Shown here piece by piece: positions 22,979 through 32,627 of a stretch of 64,000 nt of DNA (positions are counted from its first letter, which is position 1; each line of letters opens with the position of its first letter). Under the pieces are notes generated by a model. That model was not told the DNA's origin and ran no database searches. It worked only from the letters and a program-made list of their open reading frames with translations. The stretch lies in contig JAPZLL010000035.1 of the NCBI GenBank assembly GCA_036250225.1, forward strand, positions 248,001-312,000. Direction: 5' to 3'. A program made the position numbers and the translations under genes. The DNA is from Cercophora sp. LCS_1. Taxonomy: Eukaryota; Ascomycota; Sordariomycetes; Sordariales; Lasiosphaeriaceae.

Positions 22979-23429
22979 TACCAGCGTTTTCACGTAACTG
23001 AACGGGAGACGGAATCGAGATGATGGTCTGGTCAAATGGTGAACACTTGGGTTGCGTTTTGGATTGGGTTGGATTTTGTATTTTAGCAGTTGCGTTGCGC
23101 CTTTTTTTTTTTTTTTTTTCTGGATCAGATATACATTCTCACCGCTGTTCCGGTCCCGGTGCTGTCTTGTTGGTCTTTCTCGCTGTTGCGTCGCCAATAC
23201 CATCCCGAAGGTGAGCGCACCTTCCCCAAGTGATCGGGAAACAGTGGGGCACGGGCACTGACAGAATCAGGCCACTCGGCTGTTTTCGTTTCCGTGTCGG
23301 TGACGGTGAAGGCTCCCCACCATTGCATTTTTTTTTTCTTGCTTGCATCTCCCCCCACCCGACTGTTCGATTCGATCCCATTGCATTGTCGCCACCTTCA
23401 ATGATAGAGTTCAAAATATCAATTACAAA
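22979..23429. other. Intergenic region with two poly-T runs
   Basis: About 450 bases. Poly-T tracts lie near 23102-23119 and 23329-23337. They belong to the flanking untranslated regions rather than to a gene. Confidence 0.45.
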
Positions 23430-24987
23430 ATGCATGAACCACTCCTGAATCCCGAACCTGAACCCGCATTCGCTGCGCAGCCCCTCCCACGCGATTTGAC
23501 TCTCCGCCTTTACACATCGCACTTCCTGTCGACATGGAACTCCCGTCTGTTTGAGTTCGGGGCGGTGCTCTTCCTAGCCGATATATTCCCAGATACGCTG
23601 TTGCCGATGTCGGTTTATGCGCTTGTGCGCAGTGGTGCTGCAATCGTGTTTGCAAGGAGAATCGGGGAGTTTATCGATCACGGCGATAGACTCAGGGTCC
23701 TGCGCGTGTCGATTGTGGGACAGAGAGTTGCGGTAGCCTTGAGTTGTGTGCTGTTTCTGGCTATGCAATGGGGCGGTGAGGGAGTGAAGGCTACATTCCC
23801 GGCGTTGGTGGTATTGGCTTGCGTGGAGAGGTTGGGAGCTATGATGAACTTGATCGCTGTTGAGAGGGATTGGGTATGTGAATTTCCGTCCTGAAGGTAT
23901 ACATGTGGTGCTGACCATGTAGGTTGTGGTAATGACGGAGGGTAACGACGAGGGGAGACGAGGTGAGTTACCGATGTGATGGGACCATGATGATGCTGAT
24001 GTTTGCAGTTCTCAATGCCCGCATGCGGAGGATCGATCTGCTGTGCAAGCTCCTCGGGCCACTCGCGATTTCTGGCGTCGCGGCTGTGTCGATCCCCGCT
24101 GCGATTGTCGTCACCCTCGGTACGAATGTGCTCTCCGTTGGGATGGAGTATCCGTTCATCGCTCGGGTCTACCGCATGGTGCCCGCTTTGCAGCGGAACC
24201 CAGTTGACATGGAGGCGGTGGAAGAGCCAGACACCTCCGTGGTGGAAAGTCGGCCGGTCTCTTCACTCATGTTCTACCTACGACATCCGGCTTTTTTACC
24301 CTCTCTTTCACTATCTATCCTGTACCTCACCGTTCTCTCGTTCTCGGGACAGATGATCACGTATCTCATCTCAGTCGGCTACACTTCCTGGCACGTCGGC
24401 CTTGCTCGTACCATCAGCACTGTTTTTGAGCTCAGCGCCACTTGGATCGCTCCCAAGCTAATGGGACGCATCGGTGTGGTCCGTGCAGGGATATGGAACT
24501 TGTCGTGGCAGATGATCTGGCTGACGGTGGGAGTGACTTGGTTCCTGTCCGACGGCTACGGAAACTACAAGTCGCCATTTCTCTCTGCCACCGGACTGGC
24601 AGTTGGTGTTGCTCTGAGCAGAATTGGGCTGTGGGGGTACGATTTGTGTGCCCAAAACATCATCCAAGACGTGAGTCATCCAGCAGTACACGTCTGTGAT
24701 CTGAACTTGACATGTTACAGGAGGTGGAGACGGACCACCGTGGCGCTTTCTCGACTGTCGAAACATCGTTCCAGAACCTGTTCGAAATGCTCTCTTACCT
24801 CACGACCGTGGTTTTCTCCCGTCCGGAGGACTTTCGGTGGCCAGCACTCATCAGTGTTGGCGCAATTTATGTTTCCGGGGCACTATACGCCGCGTTTGTG
24901 AGGAAGCGCCGCGGTCACCTTTTCCATGCTCCTCCGGCGTCGTGTATCTGCGTCAAACGTGAGGAGAGAGATACTGACGAAGACTGA
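23430..24987 (+). CDS. Ferroportin-like (SLC40) iron exporter
   Basis: Four exons: 23430-23873, 23923-23962 (40 bases), 24009-24670 and 24721-24987, giving 470 aa. The first transmembrane region reads YTSHFLSTWNSRLFEFGAVLFLADIFPDTLLPMSVYALVRS, which is characteristic of ferroportin. About ten further hydrophobic helices follow, including ISGVAAVSIPAAIVVTLG, LSLSILYLTVLSFSGQMITYL and WPALISVGAIYVSGALYAAF. All introns are GT-AG and 46-50 bases. The protein probably exports ferrous iron or a related divalent metal across the plasma or an organelle membrane. The length is somewhat shorter than animal ferroportins, as in other fungal members. Confidence 0.88.
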
Positions 24988-25614
24988 GTCATGTACTTAA
25001 CGAAGCACCTCGTACAGTCAGCGCCAGTAGCTGAGCGGTGGCTTCCGATCGAATAGAGAATAAACGAAGCAGAGAAGATTCCGGCGACCTTCGGGTGTTG
25101 ACAAGTCCCGATCCCAACTTGCGGCCAATTCCTGACATTTACCCCAACCCTGATCAAGAACGCCCTAGAAGTTTTCTCTGGATTCACCGCCGCTTGCTTG
25201 AGGCGTGACCATGTCCATATTCATCTTATGCGCTTCAACGTTGGAGCCATCCCATTTATATATCCATTGTTTTTTTTTCCTTTCCAGGTTGAAATCACGT
25301 CCTTCATCCACTCTACAACATCGTTAGGTGGTGTCAGGAGACTTCGTGCAGCGCGGGGACGTTTCCGGCCAAAATGCCTCGACCGAAGCTCAAGGCAACA
25401 ATCGCTGACTGAACACGGCCTCAACGAGTCGAAACAAAGAAACCGCCAAAGCCCTTTCAGTTAACATCCCGGAGTGCCCCCCACGATATCTTGGGTTCGT
25501 CATGATACTGAAGTCTGAACTCTAGGGGAAGTCGACCACCAGCCCTCCGCACAGCATCGCACGCACCTTCTACGGCGAGGTAATTGCCGCCACCCACCGA
25601 TTATTCTCGCAACT
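24988..25614. other. Intergenic region, nothing recognised
   Basis: About 625 bases. Short open frames only, without motifs or splice partners. Confidence 0.45.
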
Positions 25615-26783
25615 ATGTGCGTTAATATGCGTTGGTATTGCCCCGGCTGCCAAAGCAGCACTGGAAAGAGATCACTGATCCGATGCTTGACATCTGGAAA
25701 CGGGAGATGTCAGGTCCATCAATCCAAGGGCCTATTGATGGGCCACGACCTTGAGAACTGGACATGCGACACTGAAAACTGCGATCACAACCCCGGAGAA
25801 CAACCGAGAAGCGCAAGTAAGGGCGAGTCCACTACGCAGCCATTGCGAATCCCAGCTGCAGCGCCAGCAGCGACCACACAAGTCCAAACAAGACCAGTGG
25901 AGACGGCACCAGTACAACCAGCCGCTAGAGCGAGAGGCCCGGAGGAGGGAACATTTCAGCAACAGGAGAGACATGGTGAAGGTGAGAGCTGATGACTGGT
26001 TCGTAACAGTGTAATGTGACTAACGCTTGGTAGTGGCTGCAGGTCCAAGCAATCGGGCAGTCCAACTCGTCCATGTGGCCCTGCAACGCCGAACCTCCCC
26101 TTCCAGGCCCAACACAAGCCAGGTCAAGGTGGAGGCTGGGAGCATCGTCAAACCGGAAATTGGCGTCGACATTAACAAAGATGAGGATACTGAGGACGAG
26201 ATGCCCTTGCAAAGATTCCCTCTCAGAAAGGCGACCTCCCAAAGAGGCGGAAGAGGGGGGCGCAGAAGCCAGACAAACAGGGGAGGAAGACACGCCATGA
26301 CTCAGGGCATACACGCCCCTCATCCCCGGCCAAGACCGGGAGTTTCACTAGGGACAGGGAGAATCAGGTCCCACGGCGCGATCCACGTCGATGGTCTCTC
26401 GGACGATCTCCGTGAGCAGCTACAGACCTTGGTCGCCAAAGCAGAGGCCGCCAGGGAGTTTATCCAACACCCCAACACGTGGCTGGAGGAAGAAAACAGG
26501 CTGCTATTCTTTCTGAAGAACGTCCTTAAGGAGCGGACGGGAAATTCCATGCCGATTGCACAGGCTACCCTAGTATGTTTGTTCATTGTTGTTCTCAGGA
26601 CTTTTAACTGATGGCTCGCAGCTTTACTTCAAGCACCGAATTCCCGACTACGACCCCAACGACTCGCCACAAGAAGCAAAGAAAAAGTTGGGCAAGGGAA
26701 AGAATAGACTGGAGCAGCAGATCAGAAAGCTTACGGGGCGGAAGGACGGCTCGCAGTCGAGATGGCTGTCGCTGAGACCCTAG
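25615..26783 (+). CDS. Zn-ribbon-type Cys-rich orphan protein A
   Basis: Three exons: 25615-25981, 26034-26572 and 26622-26783, giving about 355 aa. The N-terminus holds paired cysteines: RWYCPGC near residues 6-12, then C in RCLTSGNGRC, and WTCDTENC near residues 49-56, a likely zinc ribbon. A disordered Gln/Pro/Ala-rich stretch and an Arg/Gly-rich part (QRGGRGGRRSQ) follow. A helical C-terminal module comes last (GLSDDLREQLQTLVAKAEAAREF, then KHRIPDYDPNDSPQEAKKKL). Intron 1 has two usable acceptors nine bases apart (after 26033 or 26042), so two isoforms differing by three residues are possible. No family recognised. Its neighbour at 27125 has a similar Cys layout. Confidence 0.65.
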
Positions 26784-27124
26784 CCTCCGAGTCCGCGGTG
26801 GGCGTCGAACACAGAACTGTGGGTAACAGACATCGGGGATCCGGGAATATTGTTCTCGTCGCGCTTTGTCGCGCCGTCTTAACACCGAATATGGAAAATA
26901 TGAAAGGGAAGTCGTCCCACAGTTCCTATTCGACAATATGAAAAGGAAGCGGGACTCGATCAAGACCATTCATTGTTCGACAACAAAATATTTTGTCTCT
27001 TTCCTTTGCATTGCGTCTTTTTCGATATAAAATCAAAGGTATTGATCTATCCAATGTCGGTCATTCTCCAGGTTCATCCCTATACCTGTCGACAGCATCT
27101 TTGCAAGAACCGACGACAAGCAAA
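26784..27124. other. Intergenic region between the two Zn-ribbon genes
   Basis: About 340 bases of upstream sequence with an AT-rich stretch. No independent gene seen. Confidence 0.4.
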
Positions 27125-27555
27125 ATGCGTTATATCATCGATTGGCACTGCCCGGAATGTAGAGCCCACGCGATAGAGGAATCGTTCTACTGCGTGAACA
27201 TCGTACCTAATGCCCCGACCTCTGCATTGTTCAGCAATGCGGAAACGCCATCCGGTTGCCGCAATTTCTCCCGCCTGAAAAGCGCAGCTTGTACGTCTGC
27301 GGCACTGAAGAATGCAGCTTCAGCGAAAAGGTTCTCAAAGTCATCTGGCAAGTCCCCTGGGCCGGGATCCAGCCCGCCCGACTCCTCGAAGTCTTCAAGG
27401 TCCACAAAAACCCAACAAATCGATGCGATGTTGATCGAACAAGGCGACACGGGGGCCATTGGACAAGGCGAAAGGGGATCAAGCAGCGCCGGGCGTCAGG
27501 GTGGTGGGAAAACCACAGGTGTCTGATGGCGCTGGGAGAAGATCTGGACGAATAG
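27125..27555 (+). CDS. Zn-ribbon-type Cys-rich orphan protein B
   Basis: The best model has two exons, 27125-27193 and 27235-27555, giving about 129 aa. It reads DWHCPECRAHAIEESFYC, then QCGNAIRLPQFLPPEKRSLYVCGTEECSF, so the cysteines come as CPxC, CxC and CGTEEC. This mirrors protein A just upstream (CPGC ... CDTENC). The implied intron is 41 bases, short even for fungi, so a frameshift is an alternative explanation. Without splicing, the first frame stays open to 27526 but loses the second half of the Cys pattern. A nucleic-acid-binding or adaptor role is only a guess from the zinc-ribbon look. Confidence 0.5.
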
Positions 27556-27693
27556 GCCATGGAGACGGACGGTTTTGGCTTTACATTCGCTACACCTCTC
27601 ATTTTGCTTTTTTTCTGAGTAGAAATTCCATCATTCACTGCATCAACTCACTGCCATACCATCCTTTGCACATCCATCCATCTCCCAGAGGGT

Positions 27694-28782
27694 CTAAACA
27701 TCCCTCGGCTCAGGCCACAAACACTTCAATCCCCTACCCGTCCAATAAACCCAACTCTCCCTCAGCGAGTGCTCCACCACCTCCCCCAACCCCTTTGCAA
27801 CAAACCACGCATCGTCTCCATCCTGTCCCTGCAACAACACATCCTTCCACGATGTCCCAAAACTCGACGTCCTCCGTCCCTCCAATCCCCGTCCCACGAG
27901 ATAAATCGCTCTCAACCTCGGAATCCCAATCCTCTCCTCCCCATCATCATCATCATCATCCCCAACCTTGCCAATCATCTCCCTATAACTCCCATCATTC
28001 GCCCCCCGCAACATGACCTCCAAAAACCGCATCCCCTCCGGCGGTCCTCCATACAAACTAAACCCCCGTTCTCCCCACTTTTGCCGTCCCACCACCCCCT
28101 CCGCCCACCCCTTTGCCTCCTCAACAACATGTAGAGGCGGTGCGTCACCTCCCTGACCTGTATACCCCAGCCTTCCACCATTCTGTAGCAAATGTTTTAC
28201 AACTTCGGTGTCCCCGTTACCAGGCTGTGGCGTCGAAAACACCAAGATCTGGGAAACCAACAATCGTCGCGAGGAATTTACCTGCCAATATGCCTTGTTG
28301 TCGATCACCACCTTTCTGTCGCGTACCGGGTTCACCACACCCTTCTTAAAAGATGCAAAGTCATCGTAGTAAGCGACAACGTCTTCAACGGTGAGGACGA
28401 ATTCGAAACCGTACGACCAGGCGAGGTGGCGCGCGTGCGAGGGGTCCGAGGCGATGATAAGGACGGGGTCTTCTTGGCGGATTTTGGGGACCAATGACCG
28501 AAAAGGGGTTGTTGGGAGGGCGATGAGGGATTGGGATAGCGGTTTTAGGAGAGGGAGGTGGTTGTTGAGATGGGTGGTGAGGAGGGGTTCGGTTGTGAAG
28601 GGGGTGCGAGATGTAGGGGAGGAGAGGATGATGAATGGGATGTGGTGCTTTTGGAGGAAGGTGAGGGCTGAGCGGACGCCTGAGCGGGGGAGGTTGGTCG
28701 AGGGGTCTAGGAGGATGGCTGTGTCGAAGATGAAGGCCACGCGGACGAGGTTGTGGTGGGCTAGTTCGGGATCTGTGGACAT
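27694..28782 (-). CDS. HAD-superfamily protein of the CECR5/Ykr070w type with degenerate catalytic motif
   Basis: One frame of 362 aa from ATG 28782. An upstream in-frame extension exists but begins in tRNA-flanking sequence and was not used. The fold is recognisable: VAFIFDTAILLDP at the site of motif I, RSGVRSALTFLQKHHIPFIILSS (cap start and motif II Ser), then ARHLAWSYGFEFVLTVEDVVAYY, as in the TIGR01456-type HAD proteins. In active members motif I is DxDGV/T. Here it is DTA, so the second Asp is gone. That suggests loss of phosphatase activity or a scaffold role. A poly-Asp run (GDDDDDDGEE) interrupts the C-terminal part. Confidence 0.75.
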   Translation of the reverse strand: MSTDPELAHHNLVRVAFIFDTAILLDPSTNLPRSGVRSALTFLQKHHIPFIILSSPTSRTPFTTEPLLTTHLNNHLPLLKPLSQSLIALPTTPFRSLVPKIRQEDPVLIIASDPSHARHLAWSYGFEFVLTVEDVVAYYDDFASFKKGVVNPVRDRKVVIDNKAYWQVNSSRRLLVSQILVFSTPQPGNGDTEVVKHLLQNGGRLGYTGQGGDAPPLHVVEEAKGWAEGVVGRQKWGERGFSLYGGPPEGMRFLEVMLRGANDGSYREMIGKVGDDDDDDGEERIGIPRLRAIYLVGRGLEGRRTSSFGTSWKDVLLQGQDGDDAWFVAKGLGEVVEHSLRESWVYWTGRGLKCLWPEPRDV

Positions 28783-29039
28783 GTTGAATGCTTTTTGGTT
28801 GACAATGTGTTCAATACAGTTCTGCAGGGCTGATACGGGCATGCTGGGACAGACATTCTCAACATTGCATAGTGGCTCATATAACATGCCTGCGAGGCAA
28901 AAAGAAAGACATGTCGCAGAACAGCGTCCTCGGAAGGAACAAAGAGATCTGCACAAAGACAACTCTCGAGTCTCGCACAAAGAGGAACTTCAGCGAACGG
29001 GAAGGCCTGCTAAGGCAAAAAGGCGAACTGAGAGAGTAC

Positions 29040-29120
29040 TCTCCCGCCGGGAATTGAACCCGGGTCTCGAGCGAAAGTCGCAATGACAAGCTCACATACT
29101 GACCACTATACTACGGAAGA
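29040..29120 (-). tRNA. tRNA-Asp (GTC) with a short intron
   Basis: On the minus strand the 5' acceptor TCTTCCG pairs fully with the 3' CGGGAGA (one T-G wobble). D-arm GTATAGTGGTCAGTATG, anticodon loop TTGTCA and T-arm CCGGGTTCAATTCCCGG are all present. The anticodon stem TGAGC pairs with GCTCG once about 10 bases (TTGCGACTTT) after A37 are removed, the canonical position for a tRNA intron. The anticodon is GTC, decoding Asp. All stems are intact, so I take it as functional. Confidence 0.85.
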
Positions 29121-29160
29121 TTTGCAACTGTTGACAGCTGCCGTAGAAAAGCTCACCATT

Positions 29161-29240
29161 CTCTGATACGGGGAGTCGAGCCCCGAGCTGCTGAGCACTC
29201 AAATGTGAGAGCCAGCGATGTTACAGCTGGGAGCGAAATT
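29161..29240 (-). pseudogene. tRNA-like remnant
   Basis: The minus strand contains a perfect T-arm-like hairpin CGGGGCTCGACTCCCCG. Upstream of it is a D-arm-like AGCTGTAACATCGCTGG with a possible CAC anticodon. The 5' and 3' ends do not pair as an acceptor stem, so I read it as a decayed tRNA (possibly Val) beside tRNA-Asp. It could also be a transposon-derived tRNA-like sequence. Confidence 0.3.
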
Positions 29241-29361
29241 GGCGTCCGATCGCCCACACTCTTCTCAAGTAACATAGACGCACGGGCGCAGCTGACAACC
29301 GCATAAATTCATTTTTGTTCTCACGTAGTACTTATGAGTTATTGTCAGAAAATAGGGATCC

Positions 29362-29398
29362 CTAGCCATCTAGTCAGCTCTGCTGACTAGATGCCTAG
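29362..29398. repeat. Inverted repeat, 16 of 17 pairs, 3-base loop
   Basis: The arm starting CTAGCCATCTAGTCAGC is followed by TCT and then its near-perfect reverse complement GCTGACTAGATGCCTAG. One mismatch. Confidence 0.8.
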
Positions 29399-29472
29399 CG
29401 GTGCCCGAACGCCAGTCAGGCTGAGCCACTGTGAGGACGCAGTCCGAATCCTACAGAAAGGACTAAAAAGAA

Positions 29473-29495
29473 GGTTCTGGCTGGAAGCCAGAACC
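29473..29495. repeat. Perfect inverted repeat, 10-bp stem, 3-base loop
   Basis: GGTTCTGGCT, then GGA, then AGCCAGAACC. It lies 75 bases after the previous hairpin. Confidence 0.8.
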
Positions 29496-29987
29496 AGAAC
29501 AAGCAATACAATCAAGCAGTTGCAACCCCATCGAACTTTACAGATCCAGAGTGCCAGTGTTTCTAACAGTTATGGGGGGGGTTACTTCATTCAAAGACGG
29601 ATTTACGATTTTGCCGCGTCCGAAAAAATCATCATCCAAAATAGATGGCATAATCATCGCAATTTTCCTCTGCTAACAGCAGCATCACCGACCGCACCAC
29701 AATCGCAGTGGCGCCAAATATTGCTCTTCAGAAGCGTGTTCTGATCAGGGCGTAATCACCAGTAAGCCCTATGTAGACTGCTTTCTGCCTGATTTCCTTC
29801 AACAATGCTCAGGTTCTTACTCGGATATCTGGGCAACAACTTATAACTATATACGAGGAGCTTCATAAATGGTCGCCTATACTACCCTGTGCAGCTATTC
29901 AAGCATCTATGCAGCTACCTGTGACGAGTCGCCACAAAGTCCTCAATAATATCTGATTCGGCTATAGTTGAAGCCACGCTGAACTCA

Positions 29988-32627
29988 TTAACGGATTTCG
30001 AACTCAACCTCCCCACGTTTGAGCTCCCCTAGCGGCAAAGAAGATATTCCGTTTCCATCCATAAACCCATGCACATACGCTTCACCCATTAGCTCCCAAT
30101 AGTGCTGATTAGTATCCCCCGCCCGCTGCCGAAGAACGACGGGAACGCTGCATCCATAGAGAATACATAATTGGTCGCCGACTTTGGCCTGCTGAGGAAT
30201 AAGTCCAGATACGGGGCTTCCGTTAGTAGTTCTCTTTCCCCTAAATGTGCGACGATTCCATACAACATCTTGAACGATCCGGAGGAATTCTCGCACGCCT
30301 TCTGGTAAGTCGGCCGCTAGAAGCTCTTCGACGTCGACATAAGGCATAGTTCCGAGCTGGTCATTGTAGGCTCCGTTTAGGACTATGTCGGAGTTGAGTT
30401 GTAGCACCTCTTTCATCCTCGACCGATACTCCATTGGTGCAGGGCGTCCGTGGGCGTCGCGATCCGCGCAGAGGATTTGCCAGACAGCATCTGAGAGGTT
30501 GACGAGACTCCGCCTCTGATCAGGATGATCCGTCCTGGCAATATTGAGACATTCATTTGTTATAATCGCATTTGCCATTCTAGTCGACCTTTGAGTAATT
30601 TCTGCAAGAATTATACCTTTGGCGTATAGTGACCCGTTGCAGGTGCTTGCCATCTCGGAACTTCCGAGACGGACTTGAGGTTTCGTGCCGCTGTGGGCAT
30701 TGTAGACATGCCTCTGGCCACGTCCAATGAGGGGCCTGCCATGCAGCCGATACGTTCCTCCTGCTGAGAATCTGCCAAATGGGAGGCCGTCTATTGACGC
30801 TATCCAGGAGCATGTGCTCGCCTGAAGCTGGTCGACTTGGTTGCTAGTATACGTTCTTGAAGTCGGCACGGGTGCCCACGGGCGACATATGATGTCGAGA
30901 GAGCCGGATTGATGACAGCAATGCAAGACGAATTCGCCGAATACATCTAGCAAGCTGCTGCCGTAGCTGGGAACAATTGAACCTCCAGGATGTGACTCCC
31001 TTAGTTCAACATCGTTCGCAAGACTCAACAGAGCAAATATTGCATCTCGCGGGTCCGTTGTCTCGGCAAAGGAACTCAGGTCCACGAGAGTCTCCAGCGA
31101 CAACTGACGAATCAGGGCAGAATCTTCATCAGATTTTTTGAAAGCTTTTTCGATAATGCCGAGTAGCCTGGTTGCGGGTGAGTCGCGAAAGTTGGGTAGG
31201 CGCTCATTGAGGAACGTAGTCTTTGTGCTGATGAGAGGCGGTGGTATAGTGTGGAGTCTCCCTCGTACCTGATCCACTGCGTAAGAAAATGCGCCCATAT
31301 GAACTGTCAAGCTGCCACAGAAGATGACCGAGTTTGCTGAGAACGCTGCTTCCTGAATAACCCAACGGCGCCGAAACCAAGGTCTTTGGAGAACCTGATC
31401 GAATGCCGAAAAATCGTGCTCTTCCCACCATTTCTCAACCCACATAGAGTCACCGCGGTTGATTCGAGAAATAAGTCGCATTGCATCCTTACTTGTCAGG
31501 TCCTCTTCGCCAAGCCAAATCCAAACAGCCTGGGCCTTCCGGTAGATGTTTGCCATCTCCTTGACTTGTGCGTTTCGTTCAGCCTCATTAAATTGATTGA
31601 TGCATATCGAGTCTACCCAAAGAGAAAATGGTTCCCTTGGCGACCTTATCCTTTGTAGTGCATGGAAAAGATTTGGTCGTATGGCGGCCGGCTTAGAGTT
31701 AAGGATAATTTGGTGGATCGCCGGTTCATGACCCCAGACATAACTCAAAGCATTGTACTCTGGAGGGTTGGCAATGTCAAACTCTCGGAGGTATCCTTTA
31801 ATAGGACTTCCCGGCTCTCCTGGCATGACCTTTAGAATTCGGAAGCTAGTCGCGTCAAGCCGGCCATAATCTTGCCACAGTTGCGATGGAGCTGACGGGA
31901 TTTCGTGTTTCTTGATTTCCTCCCACAGCCGCTTAGATGCTCTCTTTTCCCCTTCGCCGTATATCAGCGGCAGCTGGACGTCGAAGATACCGAAGAGCGA
32001 GTATGCCATGTCTTCTTCGCGTGTTGTTCTGCGTGTCTCGGTCCATGCCATTCGGTCACTAACAGTGAAATCGGACAGACGGCCGCCTCGGAGGGCCTCG
32101 AGGGGAATCCCCGTCACGTTATGAATGACTCGCTCCAGAGACCTCTTATCTCCAAGACGCAATCCCTCTCTAGAGAAGAATTCGACTGACATTGGAGCAA
32201 TAAGTTCTTGGAGAGTCCACCTGCGGGTGAACCACCTGCTCGCTCGAAAAGCCGGCTCCCAGATGGACTTGTCGTCAACGTCGGAAGAAGGGATTGAGAC
32301 GTCCGCGAGATAGGTGTAGCATTTGGTTGCATTGCGGTACCAACGAAACATTGAGTTGATTGCCTCCTGAAACTCAACGCTGTTTGACTTGTCAATACAG
32401 CATGTGTCGACCCAGAAGAATCTCAACCCATCGCGCCAGGCTTGATCTCCGCAAAATCGAATCTTATCGTAGCCTGGTTTGATCCTGCCTGTACCGTCCA
32501 TTAGGTCCCCAAAGAGGACCTCTCCGTCGCCCCATGTGTGCGAAAGTATTGCATACGGCGGAATCTCGTTGTAGAGGTCCTCCGTCAAACGGACTTTGCC
32601 GGTATCGTCACGTTCTAGGAGTCGCAT
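29988..32627 (-). CDS. Double HET-domain protein
   Basis: One uninterrupted frame of 879 aa from ATG 32627, with no intron. The N-terminal HET domain is of the HET-D/E type. It starts MRLLERDDTGK, then YAILSHTWGDGEV at about residues 25-37, FFWVDTCCIDK, ASRWFTRRWTLQELIAP and LPLIYGEGEKRASKRLWEEI (to about 240). A second, different HET domain of the HET-6/TOL type starts near residue 293: YNALSYVWGHEP, LWVDSICINQFNEAERN, ANIYRKAQAVWIWLGEED and RPWFRRRWVIQEAAF. A typical HET-6 C-terminal region with DPRDAIFALLSLA follows. Both copies keep all conserved blocks. HET domains act in heterokaryon incompatibility cell death. Two subtypes in one polypeptide suggest a fusion that links two recognition inputs or promotes self-association. 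Confidence 0.9.
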   Translation of the reverse strand: MRLLERDDTGKVRLTEDLYNEIPPYAILSHTWGDGEVLFGDLMDGTGRIKPGYDKIRFCGDQAWRDGLRFFWVDTCCIDKSNSVEFQEAINSMFRWYRNATKCYTYLADVSIPSSDVDDKSIWEPAFRASRWFTRRWTLQELIAPMSVEFFSREGLRLGDKRSLERVIHNVTGIPLEALRGGRLSDFTVSDRMAWTETRRTTREEDMAYSLFGIFDVQLPLIYGEGEKRASKRLWEEIKKHEIPSAPSQLWQDYGRLDATSFRILKVMPGEPGSPIKGYLREFDIANPPEYNALSYVWGHEPAIHQIILNSKPAAIRPNLFHALQRIRSPREPFSLWVDSICINQFNEAERNAQVKEMANIYRKAQAVWIWLGEEDLTSKDAMRLISRINRGDSMWVEKWWEEHDFSAFDQVLQRPWFRRRWVIQEAAFSANSVIFCGSLTVHMGAFSYAVDQVRGRLHTIPPPLISTKTTFLNERLPNFRDSPATRLLGIIEKAFKKSDEDSALIRQLSLETLVDLSSFAETTDPRDAIFALLSLANDVELRESHPGGSIVPSYGSSLLDVFGEFVLHCCHQSGSLDIICRPWAPVPTSRTYTSNQVDQLQASTCSWIASIDGLPFGRFSAGGTYRLHGRPLIGRGQRHVYNAHSGTKPQVRLGSSEMASTCNGSLYAKGIILAEITQRSTRMANAIITNECLNIARTDHPDQRRSLVNLSDAVWQILCADRDAHGRPAPMEYRSRMKEVLQLNSDIVLNGAYNDQLGTMPYVDVEELLAADLPEGVREFLRIVQDVVWNRRTFRGKRTTNGSPVSGLIPQQAKVGDQLCILYGCSVPVVLRQRAGDTNQHYWELMGEAYVHGFMDGNGISSLPLGELKRGEVEFEIR

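Larger units (their letters stand above)
29241..29987. other. AT-rich intergenic stretch with hairpins
   Basis: About 750 bases, more AT-rich than the surroundings, with no convincing gene. It carries two strong inverted repeats (listed separately) and lies next to tRNA sequence, so an old mobile-element remnant is possible. Confidence 0.4.

Noticed and set aside
29391..29744. Open frame of 117 aa in the hairpin-rich stretch
   Set aside because: It overlaps the inverted repeats, has no recognisable domain and no splice partner.
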